A stretch of 64,000 nt of DNA from UBA1240 sp045599185 (GTDB lineage: Bacteria; Spirochaetota; Spirochaetia; Treponematales; Treponemataceae): positions 52,510 through 116,509 of the forward strand of contig JAZRVO010000003.1 of NCBI GenBank assembly GCA_045599185.1, in the 5' to 3' direction. The translations under genes and the position numbers were made by a program. Of this stretch, positions 8,476 to 17,347 are shown one piece after another. Positions within the stretch are counted from its first letter, which is position 1. Every line of letters begins with the position of its first letter. The notes under the pieces are model-generated. The model had not been told where the DNA came from. It saw only the letters and a program-made list of their open reading frames with translations, and did no database searches.

Positions 8476-8717
8476 AGACTAGCCTCTTGGTAATTTTCGG
8501 CAAAAAAAACAAATTTGAACATATTTTTATAATCAGCCAATAAAGTTCCGATAGTTTAATAAAGAAGAAATCTGACGGGTTCAGCACAGGCTGGAAAAAA
8601 GCCGGAATGCAGGCTCGTGCAGTTTTTTCCCTTGCCGTTGTGCTATAATTGCTGTATTGCAATGAACAAAATTGAAAAATTCACGGTTTTTCAATTAAAA
8701 ACGAGGCTTCAAGCAAA
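8476..8717. promoter_or_regulatory. Divergent promoter region with a TATAAT box
   Basis: A perfect TATAAT lies at 8644-8649 on the plus strand, about 68 bases before the nucleotide-sugar dehydratase start. No good -35 box is seen at the right distance. No gene is seen in this 242-base gap. Confidence 0.4.
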
Positions 8718-10214
8718 ATGTCACTAAAAAATGACGTACACGTTTACATAATTGGTGCTGGGTTTGCCGGGCAGATGATTGCCGACGAACTTGAAAACAA
8801 AAAGATTTTTGGCAGAGTTACCGCCTTTCTGGACGACAATCCGCTTTTAATCGGCAAGCAAATTAAAGGCATACCAATTTACGGCCCCATAAGCATGGTA
8901 GAAGTTCTGCACCCAAACGTGCAGGACGAAGCAATCATTGCAATACCAAGTGCCACAAACGAACGGATTAAAGAAATTTACGGCCTTTTAAGCAGGGCCG
9001 GATTCAGCAAAATTAAAATTTTACCAAGCGTTTCGCAGATTATAGACGGCAAGGCACACCTTGTTCAAACCCGACAGATTGACCCGCAGGACCTTTTAGG
9101 CAGAACGCCGATTAAAATTTCCCTTAAAGAATCACTGTCTTACCTTCGCGGCAAGCGCGTTTTAATTACCGGTGCAGGCGGTTCTATCGGTTCGGAACTG
9201 GCACGACAGCTGCTGAGCGGCGGTGCTGAACGTCTGTATCTGTTCGGGCACGGGGAAAATTCAATTTATCACATTGACCGGGAACTGAGGATTTTGCAGT
9301 CCGAAGGCGTAGGAGAAAAAGTTGCCATCGTTCCTGTAATTGGCGAACTTAAAGACAAAAATTATCTTGAATGGCTTCTGCCAAAAATGCATATTGACGT
9401 AATCTTTCACTGTGCAGCCTACAAGCACGTACCATTAATGGAAGAAAACCCGGTAGCAGTAATTGAAAACAACGTTTTCGGCACTAAAAACCTGCTTGAA
9501 GCTTCGCTGAAGGCAAACGTAAAGCGCTTTGTGCTTATTTCTACCGACAAGGCAGTTGAACCTGTTTCAACTTACGGTGTAAGCAAAATGCTGTGCGAAA
9601 AACTTCTGCTGGACTATGCCCAGAAAGCAAAGGAACAGAAAAGCGACCAGGCATTTATGTTCGTAAGGTTTGGAAACGTTTTGGGCAGCCGCGGTTCCAT
9701 TTTGCCGCTTTTTATGGAACAGATTAAAACCGGCGGCCCGCTTACCGTAACCAGCCCGGAAATGCAGCGCTATTTCATGACAATTCCCGAAGCCTGTTCA
9801 CTGGTTTTGCAAACCGGCGGCGTTGGCAAAAACGGCATTTCGTATCTTCTGGACATGGGCGAACCGATAAAAATCGTAGACATTGCAGAACAGATTATAC
9901 GTTTTTCGGGCTACGAACCGAATAAAGACATTAAAATCAAATTCATCGGGCCGCGCAAAGGTGAACGGCTTGACGAACCTTTGTGGATACCGGAAGAAAA
10001 TCCGCGGGAAACTGACTATAAGAAGATTTTGCAGATAACTTCCCTTGCATATACAAGCCAGCGCCTTCAGAATATTTTGCAGAAACTGCGGCCGGTATGC
10101 TTTTTTGACCAGAATCAGGCTGAACTTTACCGCAATAAGGAATATTTAAAAGAAGTTTTAATGGAAGAAGTTCCTTCACTTAAGGAGTTTTACAATGAGT
10201 CAGGAAAAAATTAA
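8718..10214 (+). CDS. NDP-sugar 4,6-dehydratase, CapD/PglF type, without membrane segments
   Basis: The 498-residue protein belongs to the polysaccharide-biosynthesis CapD/FlaA1 group, which makes 4-keto-6-deoxy sugars, usually from UDP-GlcNAc. A first Rossmann-like domain starts at residue 9 (YIIGAGFAGQMIADEL). The catalytic SDR domain starts near residue 145 with RVLITGAGGSIGSELARQL. The active-site stretch is STDKAVEPVSTYGVSKM, which keeps a YxxxK pair where many FlaA1-type enzymes have Met. The four N-terminal membrane helices of PglF are missing, so it is probably cytosolic. It is the first gene of a five-gene overlapping run and is coupled to an aminotransferase. Confidence 0.85.
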   Translation: MSLKNDVHVYIIGAGFAGQMIADELENKKIFGRVTAFLDDNPLLIGKQIKGIPIYGPISMVEVLHPNVQDEAIIAIPSATNERIKEIYGLLSRAGFSKIKILPSVSQIIDGKAHLVQTRQIDPQDLLGRTPIKISLKESLSYLRGKRVLITGAGGSIGSELARQLLSGGAERLYLFGHGENSIYHIDRELRILQSEGVGEKVAIVPVIGELKDKNYLEWLLPKMHIDVIFHCAAYKHVPLMEENPVAVIENNVFGTKNLLEASLKANVKRFVLISTDKAVEPVSTYGVSKMLCEKLLLDYAQKAKEQKSDQAFMFVRFGNVLGSRGSILPLFMEQIKTGGPLTVTSPEMQRYFMTIPEACSLVLQTGGVGKNGISYLLDMGEPIKIVDIAEQIIRFSGYEPNKDIKIKFIGPRKGERLDEPLWIPEENPRETDYKKILQITSLAYTSQRLQNILQKLRPVCFFDQNQAELYRNKEYLKEVLMEEVPSLKEFYNESGKN

Positions 10215-11364
10215 GTTTTCGCAGGCTTCCATCGGTAAGGAAGAAGAAGAAGCCGTTTTACGCGTTTTACGTTCCGGCTGGCTTACCACCGGCAAGGAAA
10301 CTTTTGCTTTTGAAGAAGAATTTGCAGATAAAATTGGTGCAAAACATACTCTGGCCGTTAACAGCGCCACAAGCGGCCTGATGCTTGCATACAGGGCTTT
10401 GGGCATTGGTGCAGGCAGCAAAATTTTAACCACGCCCTACACTTTTGCTTCTACTGCGCTGGCGGCGCGGCATTTGGGCGCAGAAATAGAATACGCCGAC
10501 ATTGAAAAAGACAGCTACAATATTGACCCGGCCGAAATAGAAAAAGCCTTAAAAAAAGACACGAATCATCAGATTAAGGCAGTTGTGCCGGTGCACATTG
10601 CAGGCAACGTGTGCAAAATGCAGCAGATTAACCAGATTGCGCAGAAATACGGCGTAAAAGTTGTTGAAGACGCGGCTCATGCCTTTCCTTCTAAAACCAA
10701 GGACGGTTATGCTGGCACTTTGGGAGACATTGGTGTTTTTTCGTTTTATGCAACAAAAACCATTACCACTGCCGAAGGCGGAATGATTGCAACCGGCAGC
10801 CCTGAATACGCAGAAGAAATGCGCGTAAACCGCCTGCACGGAATAAACCGCCCGATTTGGGACAGGTATACTTCTGACAAGGCCAGCTGGGAATATGACG
10901 TTGTAGACGAAGGCTATAAGTGCAATTTGCCGGACATTCTTTCGGCAATTGGGCGCGAACAGCTGAAAAAAGCAGACCTTCTTTTTGAAAAACGCAGCAA
11001 AATCGTCCGCAAATTCAACGAAGCCTTTAAAGAATACGACTTTTTAACCCTGCCGCCGGATGGCGACGGCAACGCCTGGCACCTGTACCTTTTGCGCATA
11101 AAGCAGGATAAACTGAACATTAACCGCAACCAGTTTGGTTCTGCCCTGCAGGAAGCAGGCCTTGGCATTTCCATGCATTTCATTCCCCATTACCGCTTTA
11201 CGTATTTTAAAAACCGTTACGGCTTAAAACCGGAAGATTTTGTAAATGCCGAAACCCAGTTTCAGTCTACAATTACGCTGCCGCTGTGGCCGGACATGAA
11301 CGACGAACAGGTTGAACAGGTTATAAACGCCGTCATTCAAACAGGAAAACAGCACTATGTCTGA
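10195..11364 (+). CDS. DegT/DnrJ/EryC1/StrS-family PLP aminotransferase
   Basis: The 389-residue protein is a sugar aminotransferase of the DegT family, which transfers an amino group to a keto-sugar made by the dehydratase upstream. The PLP region is visible: EDAAHAFPSK near residue 160 and the Schiff-base lysine in FSFYATKTITTAEGGM near residue 186. NSATSGLML near residue 60 binds the phosphate. Its ATG lies inside the end of the dehydratase gene (20-base overlap), after an AAGGAG site. Together the two genes would make a UDP-amino-dideoxy sugar of the bacillosamine or related type; the exact product cannot be told from sequence. Confidence 0.9.
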   Translation: MSQEKIKFSQASIGKEEEEAVLRVLRSGWLTTGKETFAFEEEFADKIGAKHTLAVNSATSGLMLAYRALGIGAGSKILTTPYTFASTALAARHLGAEIEYADIEKDSYNIDPAEIEKALKKDTNHQIKAVVPVHIAGNVCKMQQINQIAQKYGVKVVEDAAHAFPSKTKDGYAGTLGDIGVFSFYATKTITTAEGGMIATGSPEYAEEMRVNRLHGINRPIWDRYTSDKASWEYDVVDEGYKCNLPDILSAIGREQLKKADLLFEKRSKIVRKFNEAFKEYDFLTLPPDGDGNAWHLYLLRIKQDKLNINRNQFGSALQEAGLGISMHFIPHYRFTYFKNRYGLKPEDFVNAETQFQSTITLPLWPDMNDEQVEQVINAVIQTGKQHYV

Positions 11365-13687
11365 TGAAATTAGCAGGCCTAAAAAACCCAGAGCCAGAAA
11401 CACCAAAGGCAAAAAACGTTTTGATTACTCTGAAATGTATTACAGCGACATTATGCTGGACAATATGCTTTATGGTGTATTGGTACGAAGCCCCGTGCAG
11501 TGCGGTGCAATTACGCAAATTGATTTGCCGCCGCTGCCCGACGGTGCGTTTTTTTTTAGTGCCGACGACGTACCCGGCTGCAACACTGTAGACATTCAGG
11601 GTACACAAGTGCCGATTTTTGCCGGCGACAACATTTTGTATCAGGGGCAGCCGGTAGGAATTCTGGTTGGCCCGGATGAAACGGAACTTTTTGAACTTTT
11701 AGGCCAAATTGACTTTAAGCTTCAGTACACCAGCCTGCCAATCGGCCTTGATTTTTCGGATACTTTTTCTGCCGACCAGCTTCTGGCCAGCCGTTCAATT
11801 TTGCAGGGCGAAGTTGACAAAGAATACGAAAACGCGGACTTTAAGTTTGAACAGACTTTTTCGCTTAACCTGCCCTGCACGCCCCGGGAACGCAACGGCG
11901 CACTGGTTTCTTTTTCAGGGCGGCAGATGAACATTTATTCAAATACCTGCTGGTCCAGCCACCTGCGCAAAACCGTTGCCGCAGCCTTAAACATTGCCGA
12001 AAGCAGCATAGTTCTGCACAAAACCCAGCCGGGCGAAAGCAAAATTAACGACACATGGATTGCAAGCATTTCTGCGGCACAGGTTGCAGTTGCAAGTTTT
12101 CACACCCACAAGCCGGTAAAACTTGTTTATTCAATTGACGAACAGCACAGCTACATAGAACAGAACGTTTCTTCTTCCGTGCGCCACCGAACCGGCGTAA
12201 ACAGAGACGGCAGAATCGTTTCTATGGATATTTGCGTGATAATAAACGCTGGGGCTTTCAACCCGTTCATTCAATATATACTAGACCGTTTTGCAATTGC
12301 AGCCTGCGGAATTTACAGCGTAGAAAACATTCGCATTGATGCCTACGCCCTTAAAACCAATTATTCGCCGCTTAACTGCACCTTTAACTGGGGCGACGAA
12401 CAGGCATTTTTTGCAGTAGAAAACCACATTCAGCAGATTGCAAGGGAACTTGGCGTAAATCATCTGGAGTTTAAGGCGAAAAACGTTTTTGACGAAAGCA
12501 GCAGTCCATTTTTTGAAATAAGCGAAGATTTTGAACGCAACCTGAAAAAACTTTTGCCCCAGCCGGAAGAACAGACCGCACAGCCGGAACTGAACGGCGA
12601 AAATGATGAAAAATTCCCTGACGTGCCAAATGCGGCTAATTTTTCGGCCATTGGTACACAGAATGCTGAAAAATTAAGCGCAAGCCCAACTTTGTTTGGC
12701 CAGATTGCAAAAAAAATTACGCAGAAAATTGAAAACAAAAGCCCTTTCATCATTCCGGGCAAAAGCAAATACCTTGCAGCCCTAACCGAATGCGCGGTGC
12801 AGAAAAGCAATTATCTGCGCAAAAACGCCGCATACCTGACCGTGGCATTTAAACCAAGCAGCTGGGATAAAATTAAGCGCGGCGTAGGCATTGCCATGGC
12901 TTTTGACGGCAACGGCTTTTTCATGCCAGATTTTATCCGCAGCAAGTATTCACTTGAAATGACGCTGGAAAGCGACGGCATTCTGTCGATTAAAATATAT
13001 TCGCCGACAGAACAGCTTAAAACAATATGGTCTGACATTGTGTGCAAAATGCTTGATTTAAAGCCGGAACAGATTAGATTTGAAAGCGATTATTCATACA
13101 CAAACGAGCCGGAAGAACCTGATGTTCTGGCAGAAAACATAACGATTATGACCCAGCTGCTGAAAAAATGCTGCAAAACCATACAGACTTCCCGGTTCAG
13201 GCAGGCGCTGCCGATTACCGTACACAAAACCTACACACCGCCTAAAAAAACGGCCTGGAACTGTGAAAGTTTTTCCGGCACACCGTTTCTTTCTACCACG
13301 TGGGGCGTGGCCGTTGTTGAAGTTGAAGTTGACACTACCACGTACAATGTTACCGCCCGCAACGTAACCCTTGCCATTGACGGCGGCGAAATTATGAACC
13401 AGCAGCAGGCAGAAATAACTGCAATTGTTGCCGCAAACCAGACAATTAAGAATTTTGTCTCGCCACAGTCACTTAATGTTGTTCAGCCAAACGTTTACTT
13501 CATTCCTTCAAAGGAAGCACCAAAACAGATTGGCGAAATTGTAAACAACATTCTGCCGGCAGCATTCAGCAACGCCGTAAGCCAGGCATTAAACAAGCCC
13601 ATTACAGCCCTGCCGCTTACCACCGACAGCATTTACCGCATAATTTCCAGCACGCAAAAGGAAGAAACCTGTGAAAATAAGTTTTAA
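11357..13687 (+). CDS. Divergent xanthine-dehydrogenase-family molybdopterin subunit
   Basis: The 776-residue protein aligns with the large Mo-cofactor subunit of xanthine dehydrogenase, CO dehydrogenase and aldehyde oxidoreductases: LYGVLVRSP, GQPVGILVG, KPVKLVYSIDEQ, GVNRDGRIVSMD, INAGAF and, at the end, LPLTTDSIYRI. The usual motifs for the Mo site are altered. GGGFGGK is replaced by QPGESKIND, and RGFGxPQ is replaced by FNWGDEQ. The catalytic glutamate region (GVGE) is perhaps kept as KQIGE. A low-complexity insert lies at about residues 395-440. Its ATG overlaps the aminotransferase by eight bases. It may be a changed enzyme or a non-catalytic relative. Confidence 0.8.
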   Translation: MSDEISRPKKPRARNTKGKKRFDYSEMYYSDIMLDNMLYGVLVRSPVQCGAITQIDLPPLPDGAFFFSADDVPGCNTVDIQGTQVPIFAGDNILYQGQPVGILVGPDETELFELLGQIDFKLQYTSLPIGLDFSDTFSADQLLASRSILQGEVDKEYENADFKFEQTFSLNLPCTPRERNGALVSFSGRQMNIYSNTCWSSHLRKTVAAALNIAESSIVLHKTQPGESKINDTWIASISAAQVAVASFHTHKPVKLVYSIDEQHSYIEQNVSSSVRHRTGVNRDGRIVSMDICVIINAGAFNPFIQYILDRFAIAACGIYSVENIRIDAYALKTNYSPLNCTFNWGDEQAFFAVENHIQQIARELGVNHLEFKAKNVFDESSSPFFEISEDFERNLKKLLPQPEEQTAQPELNGENDEKFPDVPNAANFSAIGTQNAEKLSASPTLFGQIAKKITQKIENKSPFIIPGKSKYLAALTECAVQKSNYLRKNAAYLTVAFKPSSWDKIKRGVGIAMAFDGNGFFMPDFIRSKYSLEMTLESDGILSIKIYSPTEQLKTIWSDIVCKMLDLKPEQIRFESDYSYTNEPEEPDVLAENITIMTQLLKKCCKTIQTSRFRQALPITVHKTYTPPKKTAWNCESFSGTPFLSTTWGVAVVEVEVDTTTYNVTARNVTLAIDGGEIMNQQQAEITAIVAANQTIKNFVSPQSLNVVQPNVYFIPSKEAPKQIGEIVNNILPAAFSNAVSQALNKPITALPLTTDSIYRIISSTQKEETCENKF

Positions 13688-14165
13688 TTTGAACGATGAA
13701 GACGTAAGTGTAGAAACCCTGCCAACGGAACGGCTTGTTACAATTTTGCGCAACAAGTTTTCACTGTGCCTTAGCAAAATGCGCTGCGGCGAAGGCAATT
13801 GTGGCGCCTGCACGGTTTTGCTGGACGGTGTGCCTGTGCATTCCTGCATAATTCCCGTTTATGCAGTGGCAGGCTGCAAAATAACCACGCTTGAATATTT
13901 CCTTCAGACTGACGAAGGCAAGGACATTGAGCAGGGTTTTAAGCAGGCAAACATAAAAACCTGCGGCTTTTGCGATGCAGACAAATATTTTGCAGTAAAC
14001 GAATACATAAACAAAAACCCGGCAATAAAAAATGCCGACGAAGTAAGGTTGCTGGCAGAAAACATGAACTGCCAGTGCGTAAAGCACCAGCGGCTGATTG
14101 GTGCAGTTGTACTTGCAGCCCGCAACCGCCGGGCACGTAAAAACGGTGAAAAACATGGAAAATAA
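13671..14165 (+). CDS. Xanthine-dehydrogenase-type [2Fe-2S] small subunit
   Basis: The 164-residue protein has the two-cluster layout of XdhC/CoxS small subunits. The plant-ferredoxin-like cluster is RCGEGNCGACTVLLDGVPVHSC (four cysteines). The C-terminal cluster cysteines are kept as CGFC and CQC, but the usual CGFCTPG and CRCTGY are changed to CGFCDAD and CQCVKH. It would carry electrons between the Mo subunit and the FAD subunit. The GTG start overlaps the previous gene by 17 bases. All eight cysteines being present argues that the complex is still used. Confidence 0.88.
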   Translation: MKISFNLNDEDVSVETLPTERLVTILRNKFSLCLSKMRCGEGNCGACTVLLDGVPVHSCIIPVYAVAGCKITTLEYFLQTDEGKDIEQGFKQANIKTCGFCDADKYFAVNEYINKNPAIKNADEVRLLAENMNCQCVKHQRLIGAVVLAARNRRARKNGEKHGK

Positions 14166-15045
14166 TTCTAAAGACATAAACGTTTATTTTGCAAAAAACA
14201 TTCACGATGCAGCCTACCACCTGCGGACTGTGCCGGATCTTTCGATTACGGCAGGCTGTACTGGCATTATGTACAACAAAAACCCGTGCTTCCTTACATT
14301 TCCGTATTCGCTTTTGTCGGTGCGCAAGGATGAAGAAGCCATGCAGATTGACCGAATGGAACGTTACATTGAATTTGGTGCGGCCGTTACCCTTTCACAG
14401 ATACTTCAAATCGGGCCAAAACGCCAGCCGCAGGTTCTGTACGAAGCCGTTTCTACCATTGCCAATCCGCAGGTGCGCAACATGGCAACAATCGGCGGCA
14501 ATATCTGTACCAACCCAATGAAAATGACCTGCTTTGCACCGCTTCTGGCACTTGAAGCAAAGCTGGAGTTTAGAACCGGCGTAGAAAAAGCCCACACCAG
14601 TGCCGAAAAACGCCGAAGCCTTTCCGAAATTGAAACGATGAACATTACCCAGTTTAAAAGCGTGCCCAAGCGTTACTTTTTAAACAAAATTACCGTTCCA
14701 CTGGAAGACTGGGATGTTTCGATTTTTAAGCGTGTAGGCGCAATAAACCAGATTTCTGAACTTTCGGCGTCTTTTGTTTTTCTGGCAAAAACGCAGAAAA
14801 ACATGCTTAACGACTTGCGCATTGCCTACTGCGGCATTTTTTCCTTTAGAAAGCGTGAACTGGAAAATATTTTGATTGGAAGCAAGCTGCCTTTAAGCGA
14901 AAGAAGCGTACAGAATTTCTGTGAAAAAGCCGAAGCCATTTTTGACCAGCACATTCAGGAAAACATGATAAGCTGCAACCCGGTTTTAAAAGCCCAGTTT
15001 CTGAACCTGCTTAAAGATTCTATGACAAGCCTTTCAAACTGGTAA
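14155..15045 (+). CDS. Xanthine-dehydrogenase-type FAD-binding subunit
   Basis: The 296-residue product, counted from the ATG at 14155 which overlaps the small subunit by 11 bases, is like the medium (CoxM/XdhB) subunit. The FAD motif is AGCTGIMYNK at about residue 33 (usual AGGTDL), and the second is IANPQVRNMATIGGNICT, which is well kept. A C-terminal CO-dehydrogenase flavoprotein domain follows. It would pass electrons from the iron-sulfur subunit to an acceptor. It is the last gene of the run and is followed by a two-way terminator. A longer frame from 14098 is less likely. Confidence 0.85.
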   Translation: MENNSKDINVYFAKNIHDAAYHLRTVPDLSITAGCTGIMYNKNPCFLTFPYSLLSVRKDEEAMQIDRMERYIEFGAAVTLSQILQIGPKRQPQVLYEAVSTIANPQVRNMATIGGNICTNPMKMTCFAPLLALEAKLEFRTGVEKAHTSAEKRRSLSEIETMNITQFKSVPKRYFLNKITVPLEDWDVSIFKRVGAINQISELSASFVFLAKTQKNMLNDLRIAYCGIFSFRKRELENILIGSKLPLSERSVQNFCEKAEAIFDQHIQENMISCNPVLKAQFLNLLKDSMTSLSNW

Positions 15046-15114
15046 AATAATGCACAGTTTTAAGCTTTCAAAATAAAGCAAAAAAACGCAGGACTGTTTG
15101 TTATGCAGGCAGAC

Positions 15115-15178
15115 AAAAAAAGCCGCAGGACATTTTAAAGTTTGCATTAAACCTTAAAAATGTCTTGCGGCTTTTTTT
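15115..15178. terminator. Bidirectional terminator between convergent genes
   Basis: AAAAAAAGCCGCAGGACATTTT from 15115 pairs with a matching arm that ends in GCGGCTTTTTTT at 15178, with one imperfect pair. It serves the FAD subunit on the plus strand and queA on the minus strand. Confidence 0.9.
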
Positions 15179-16299
15179 CAGCCTATCAGCATTGCGTCGC
15201 CGTAGGAAAAGAACCTGTACCTGTTTTCTACCGCCTGCTGGTATGCGCTTAAAATGTTTTCCCTGCCTGCAAAGGCCGAAACAAGCATCAAAAGCGTAGA
15301 TTCCGGCGTGTGGAAATTGGTAAAAAGTTTATCAACAACCTTAAACTTGTAGCCGGGGTAAATAAAAATTGAAGTTGAACGGGTTCCGCGTTCCAGAATC
15401 CCTTTTTCAACGTTCCACGCCGATTCCAGCGTGCGGAGAGATGTTGTTCCAACCGCAAGCACAGGCCGGCCTTCTGCCTTTGCCTTTTCTACCGCAGCAG
15501 CAGTCTGTTCGCTTACGGTAAAAAATTCTTCGTGCATTTTGTGGTCTTCAATCTGTTCAGCGCGAACCGGCAAAAAAGTACCCAAACCAACGTGCAAGGT
15601 AACATATTCTATCTGCACGTTTTTAGCCTTCAGTTTTTCAAAAATTGAATCGGTAAAGTGCAGGCCGGCTGTTGGTGCTGCTGCCGAACCAGTTTCTTTT
15701 GCATAAATTGTCTGGTAACGTTCTGCATCGCTGTCAACGTCTTCGCGCTTAATGTAAGGCGGCAGCGGAATGTGACCGTTTGCTTCAAACCATTTTTCAT
15801 CAACAATACGGTCAAATTCAACGGTTCGGAATTCAGTGCCGGAATCGGCAGGGTTTTCAATAATTGTACCGACCGTGCCGTCTGCAAACACAAAGCGTTT
15901 ACCGGCTTTCTGGCGCTTGGCATTTTTTACCATTGCCTTCCATATTTTTCCCTGCTGGCAGTTTGGCAAAACCCGGGTTAAATCTTCCGTATCAAGGCTA
16001 TTTAATAGAAGAAATTCAACTTCTTTCGTCGGCTCCTGCAAACCTGCCGTATTTTTATCATTTTCGTCTGCAAGTCTGCCAAGCGGTTTTGCATAACAGC
16101 GCGAACGGCGCACTTTAGAATTGTTGAATATCATCAAAGTGCCCGGTTCAATCAAATCGCACAGTTCTTCCATAAGGTGGTGTTCAACCTTGCCGCTCAA
16201 ACGGTCAAGTTTCATCAGTTTGTCCTCGCCGCGCACGCCAGCCGGGTGCTGGGCAATCAGTTCTTCGGGTAAATCAAAATAAAAGTCTCTGGTCTTCAT
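15178..16299 (-). CDS. queA: S-adenosylmethionine:tRNA ribosyltransferase-isomerase
   Basis: QueA adds the ribosyl part of SAM to preQ1 in the wobble base of tRNA, giving epoxyqueuosine. The product is 373 residues from the ATG at 16299, which has an AAAGGA site upstream. Family stretches include FYFDLPEELIAQHP at the N terminus, GSAAAPTAGLHF in the middle, VTLHVGLGTFLPVR, and FHTPESTLLMLVSAFAG near the end. It overlaps the 3' end of ruvB by 26 bases, so the two are translationally coupled. A start at 16326 gives extra residues with no family match. Confidence 0.95.
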   Translation of the reverse strand: MKTRDFYFDLPEELIAQHPAGVRGEDKLMKLDRLSGKVEHHLMEELCDLIEPGTLMIFNNSKVRRSRCYAKPLGRLADENDKNTAGLQEPTKEVEFLLLNSLDTEDLTRVLPNCQQGKIWKAMVKNAKRQKAGKRFVFADGTVGTIIENPADSGTEFRTVEFDRIVDEKWFEANGHIPLPPYIKREDVDSDAERYQTIYAKETGSAAAPTAGLHFTDSIFEKLKAKNVQIEYVTLHVGLGTFLPVRAEQIEDHKMHEEFFTVSEQTAAAVEKAKAEGRPVLAVGTTSLRTLESAWNVEKGILERGTRSTSIFIYPGYKFKVVDKLFTNFHTPESTLLMLVSAFAGRENILSAYQQAVENRYRFFSYGDAMLIG

Positions 16300-17347
16300 C
16301 TTTTTCCTTTCTTGCCGCGTCAGCATTTAAGCCCAAATGGTCGTAAGCCTGCGGTGTTGCAATGCGGCCGCGCGGTGTACGCTGCAAAAGTCCGCATTGA
16401 ATTAAGTACGGTTCGTAATAATCTTCAAGGCTGTCTACAGAATCTCCGATGGAAATTGCCAAAGTTTCTGCCCCAACAGGGCCGCCGCCGAATTTCTGTA
16501 TTATGTTGCGTAAAATTTCCCGGTCGTAGCGCTGCAAACCCAAACTGTCAATTTGCAGACGGTTCAAGCCGGTTTTTACAACTGCCAGCGTAATCCGCGC
16601 CGGTTCTTCCTTCTGCCTGTTAAAAAACTGGGCAAAATCGCGCATTCGGCGCAAAATGCGGTTTGCAATACGCGGCGTACCGCGGCAGCAGGCTGCAATA
16701 AGCATTGCCGCATCGTGGTCAATTTCTACGCCCAAAATACCGGCAGAACGGTTAACAATGTCTGCAAGTTCTTCGTGGGTGTAATATTCAAACCTTTCAA
16801 CTATGCCAAAACGGCTTATTAACGGACTTGAAACCGTACCGGCCTTGGTTGTCGCACCAACAAGGGTAAATTTCGGTATCGGTATGCGCACTGTACGCGC
16901 CGTCGGTCCCTGCCCGATAATCCAGTCAAGCTCGTAATCTTCCATTGCAATGTAAAGCATTTCTTCAATTGCAGGCTTCAGGCGGTGAATTTCATCAATA
17001 AAAAAAACTGTCCGTTCCGTAATCGTAGAAAGAATTCCGGCCAGATCTTTCGGTTTGTCCAAAGCCGGGGCACTGGTTACCTTAAAATCAACGCCAAGTT
17101 CGTTTGCAATAATCTGGGCAAGGGTTGTTTTGCCCAAACCGGGCGGCCCGTTCAAAAATATGTGGTCAAGTGCTTCGTTTCGGCTTCTTGCACCTTCAAT
17201 GTAAACTGCCAGATTATCCTTAATGTGGCTCTGTCCCTGAAATTCGGTTAAATAATGGGGGCGAAGCTTGTTTTCGTGGTCATCCTGACCGGTAATGCTT
17301 TCAGCACGTACGCTGAAAGCGTCATCCAATTCGTTAAAATCGCTCAT
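16274..17347 (-). CDS. ruvB: Holliday junction branch-migration helicase RuvB
   Basis: RuvB is the hexameric ATPase that drives branch migration with RuvA. The 357-residue protein has Walker A GPPGLGKTTLAQ at about residue 65, Walker B FIDEIHRL, the sensor 1 region TLVGATTKAG, and the winged-helix C terminus ending with TPRGRIAT and a GL-containing tail. The length is usual. Its ATG overlaps the ruvA stop as ATGA. Confidence 0.97.
   Translation of the reverse strand: MSDFNELDDAFSVRAESITGQDDHENKLRPHYLTEFQGQSHIKDNLAVYIEGARSRNEALDHIFLNGPPGLGKTTLAQIIANELGVDFKVTSAPALDKPKDLAGILSTITERTVFFIDEIHRLKPAIEEMLYIAMEDYELDWIIGQGPTARTVRIPIPKFTLVGATTKAGTVSSPLISRFGIVERFEYYTHEELADIVNRSAGILGVEIDHDAAMLIAACCRGTPRIANRILRRMRDFAQFFNRQKEEPARITLAVVKTGLNRLQIDSLGLQRYDREILRNIIQKFGGGPVGAETLAISIGDSVDSLEDYYEPYLIQCGLLQRTPRGRIATPQAYDHLGLNADAARKEKDEDQRLLF

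Noticed and set aside
13761..14177. Minus-strand open frame over the Fe-S subunit
   Set aside because: It is a shadow; the plus strand has all eight cluster cysteines.
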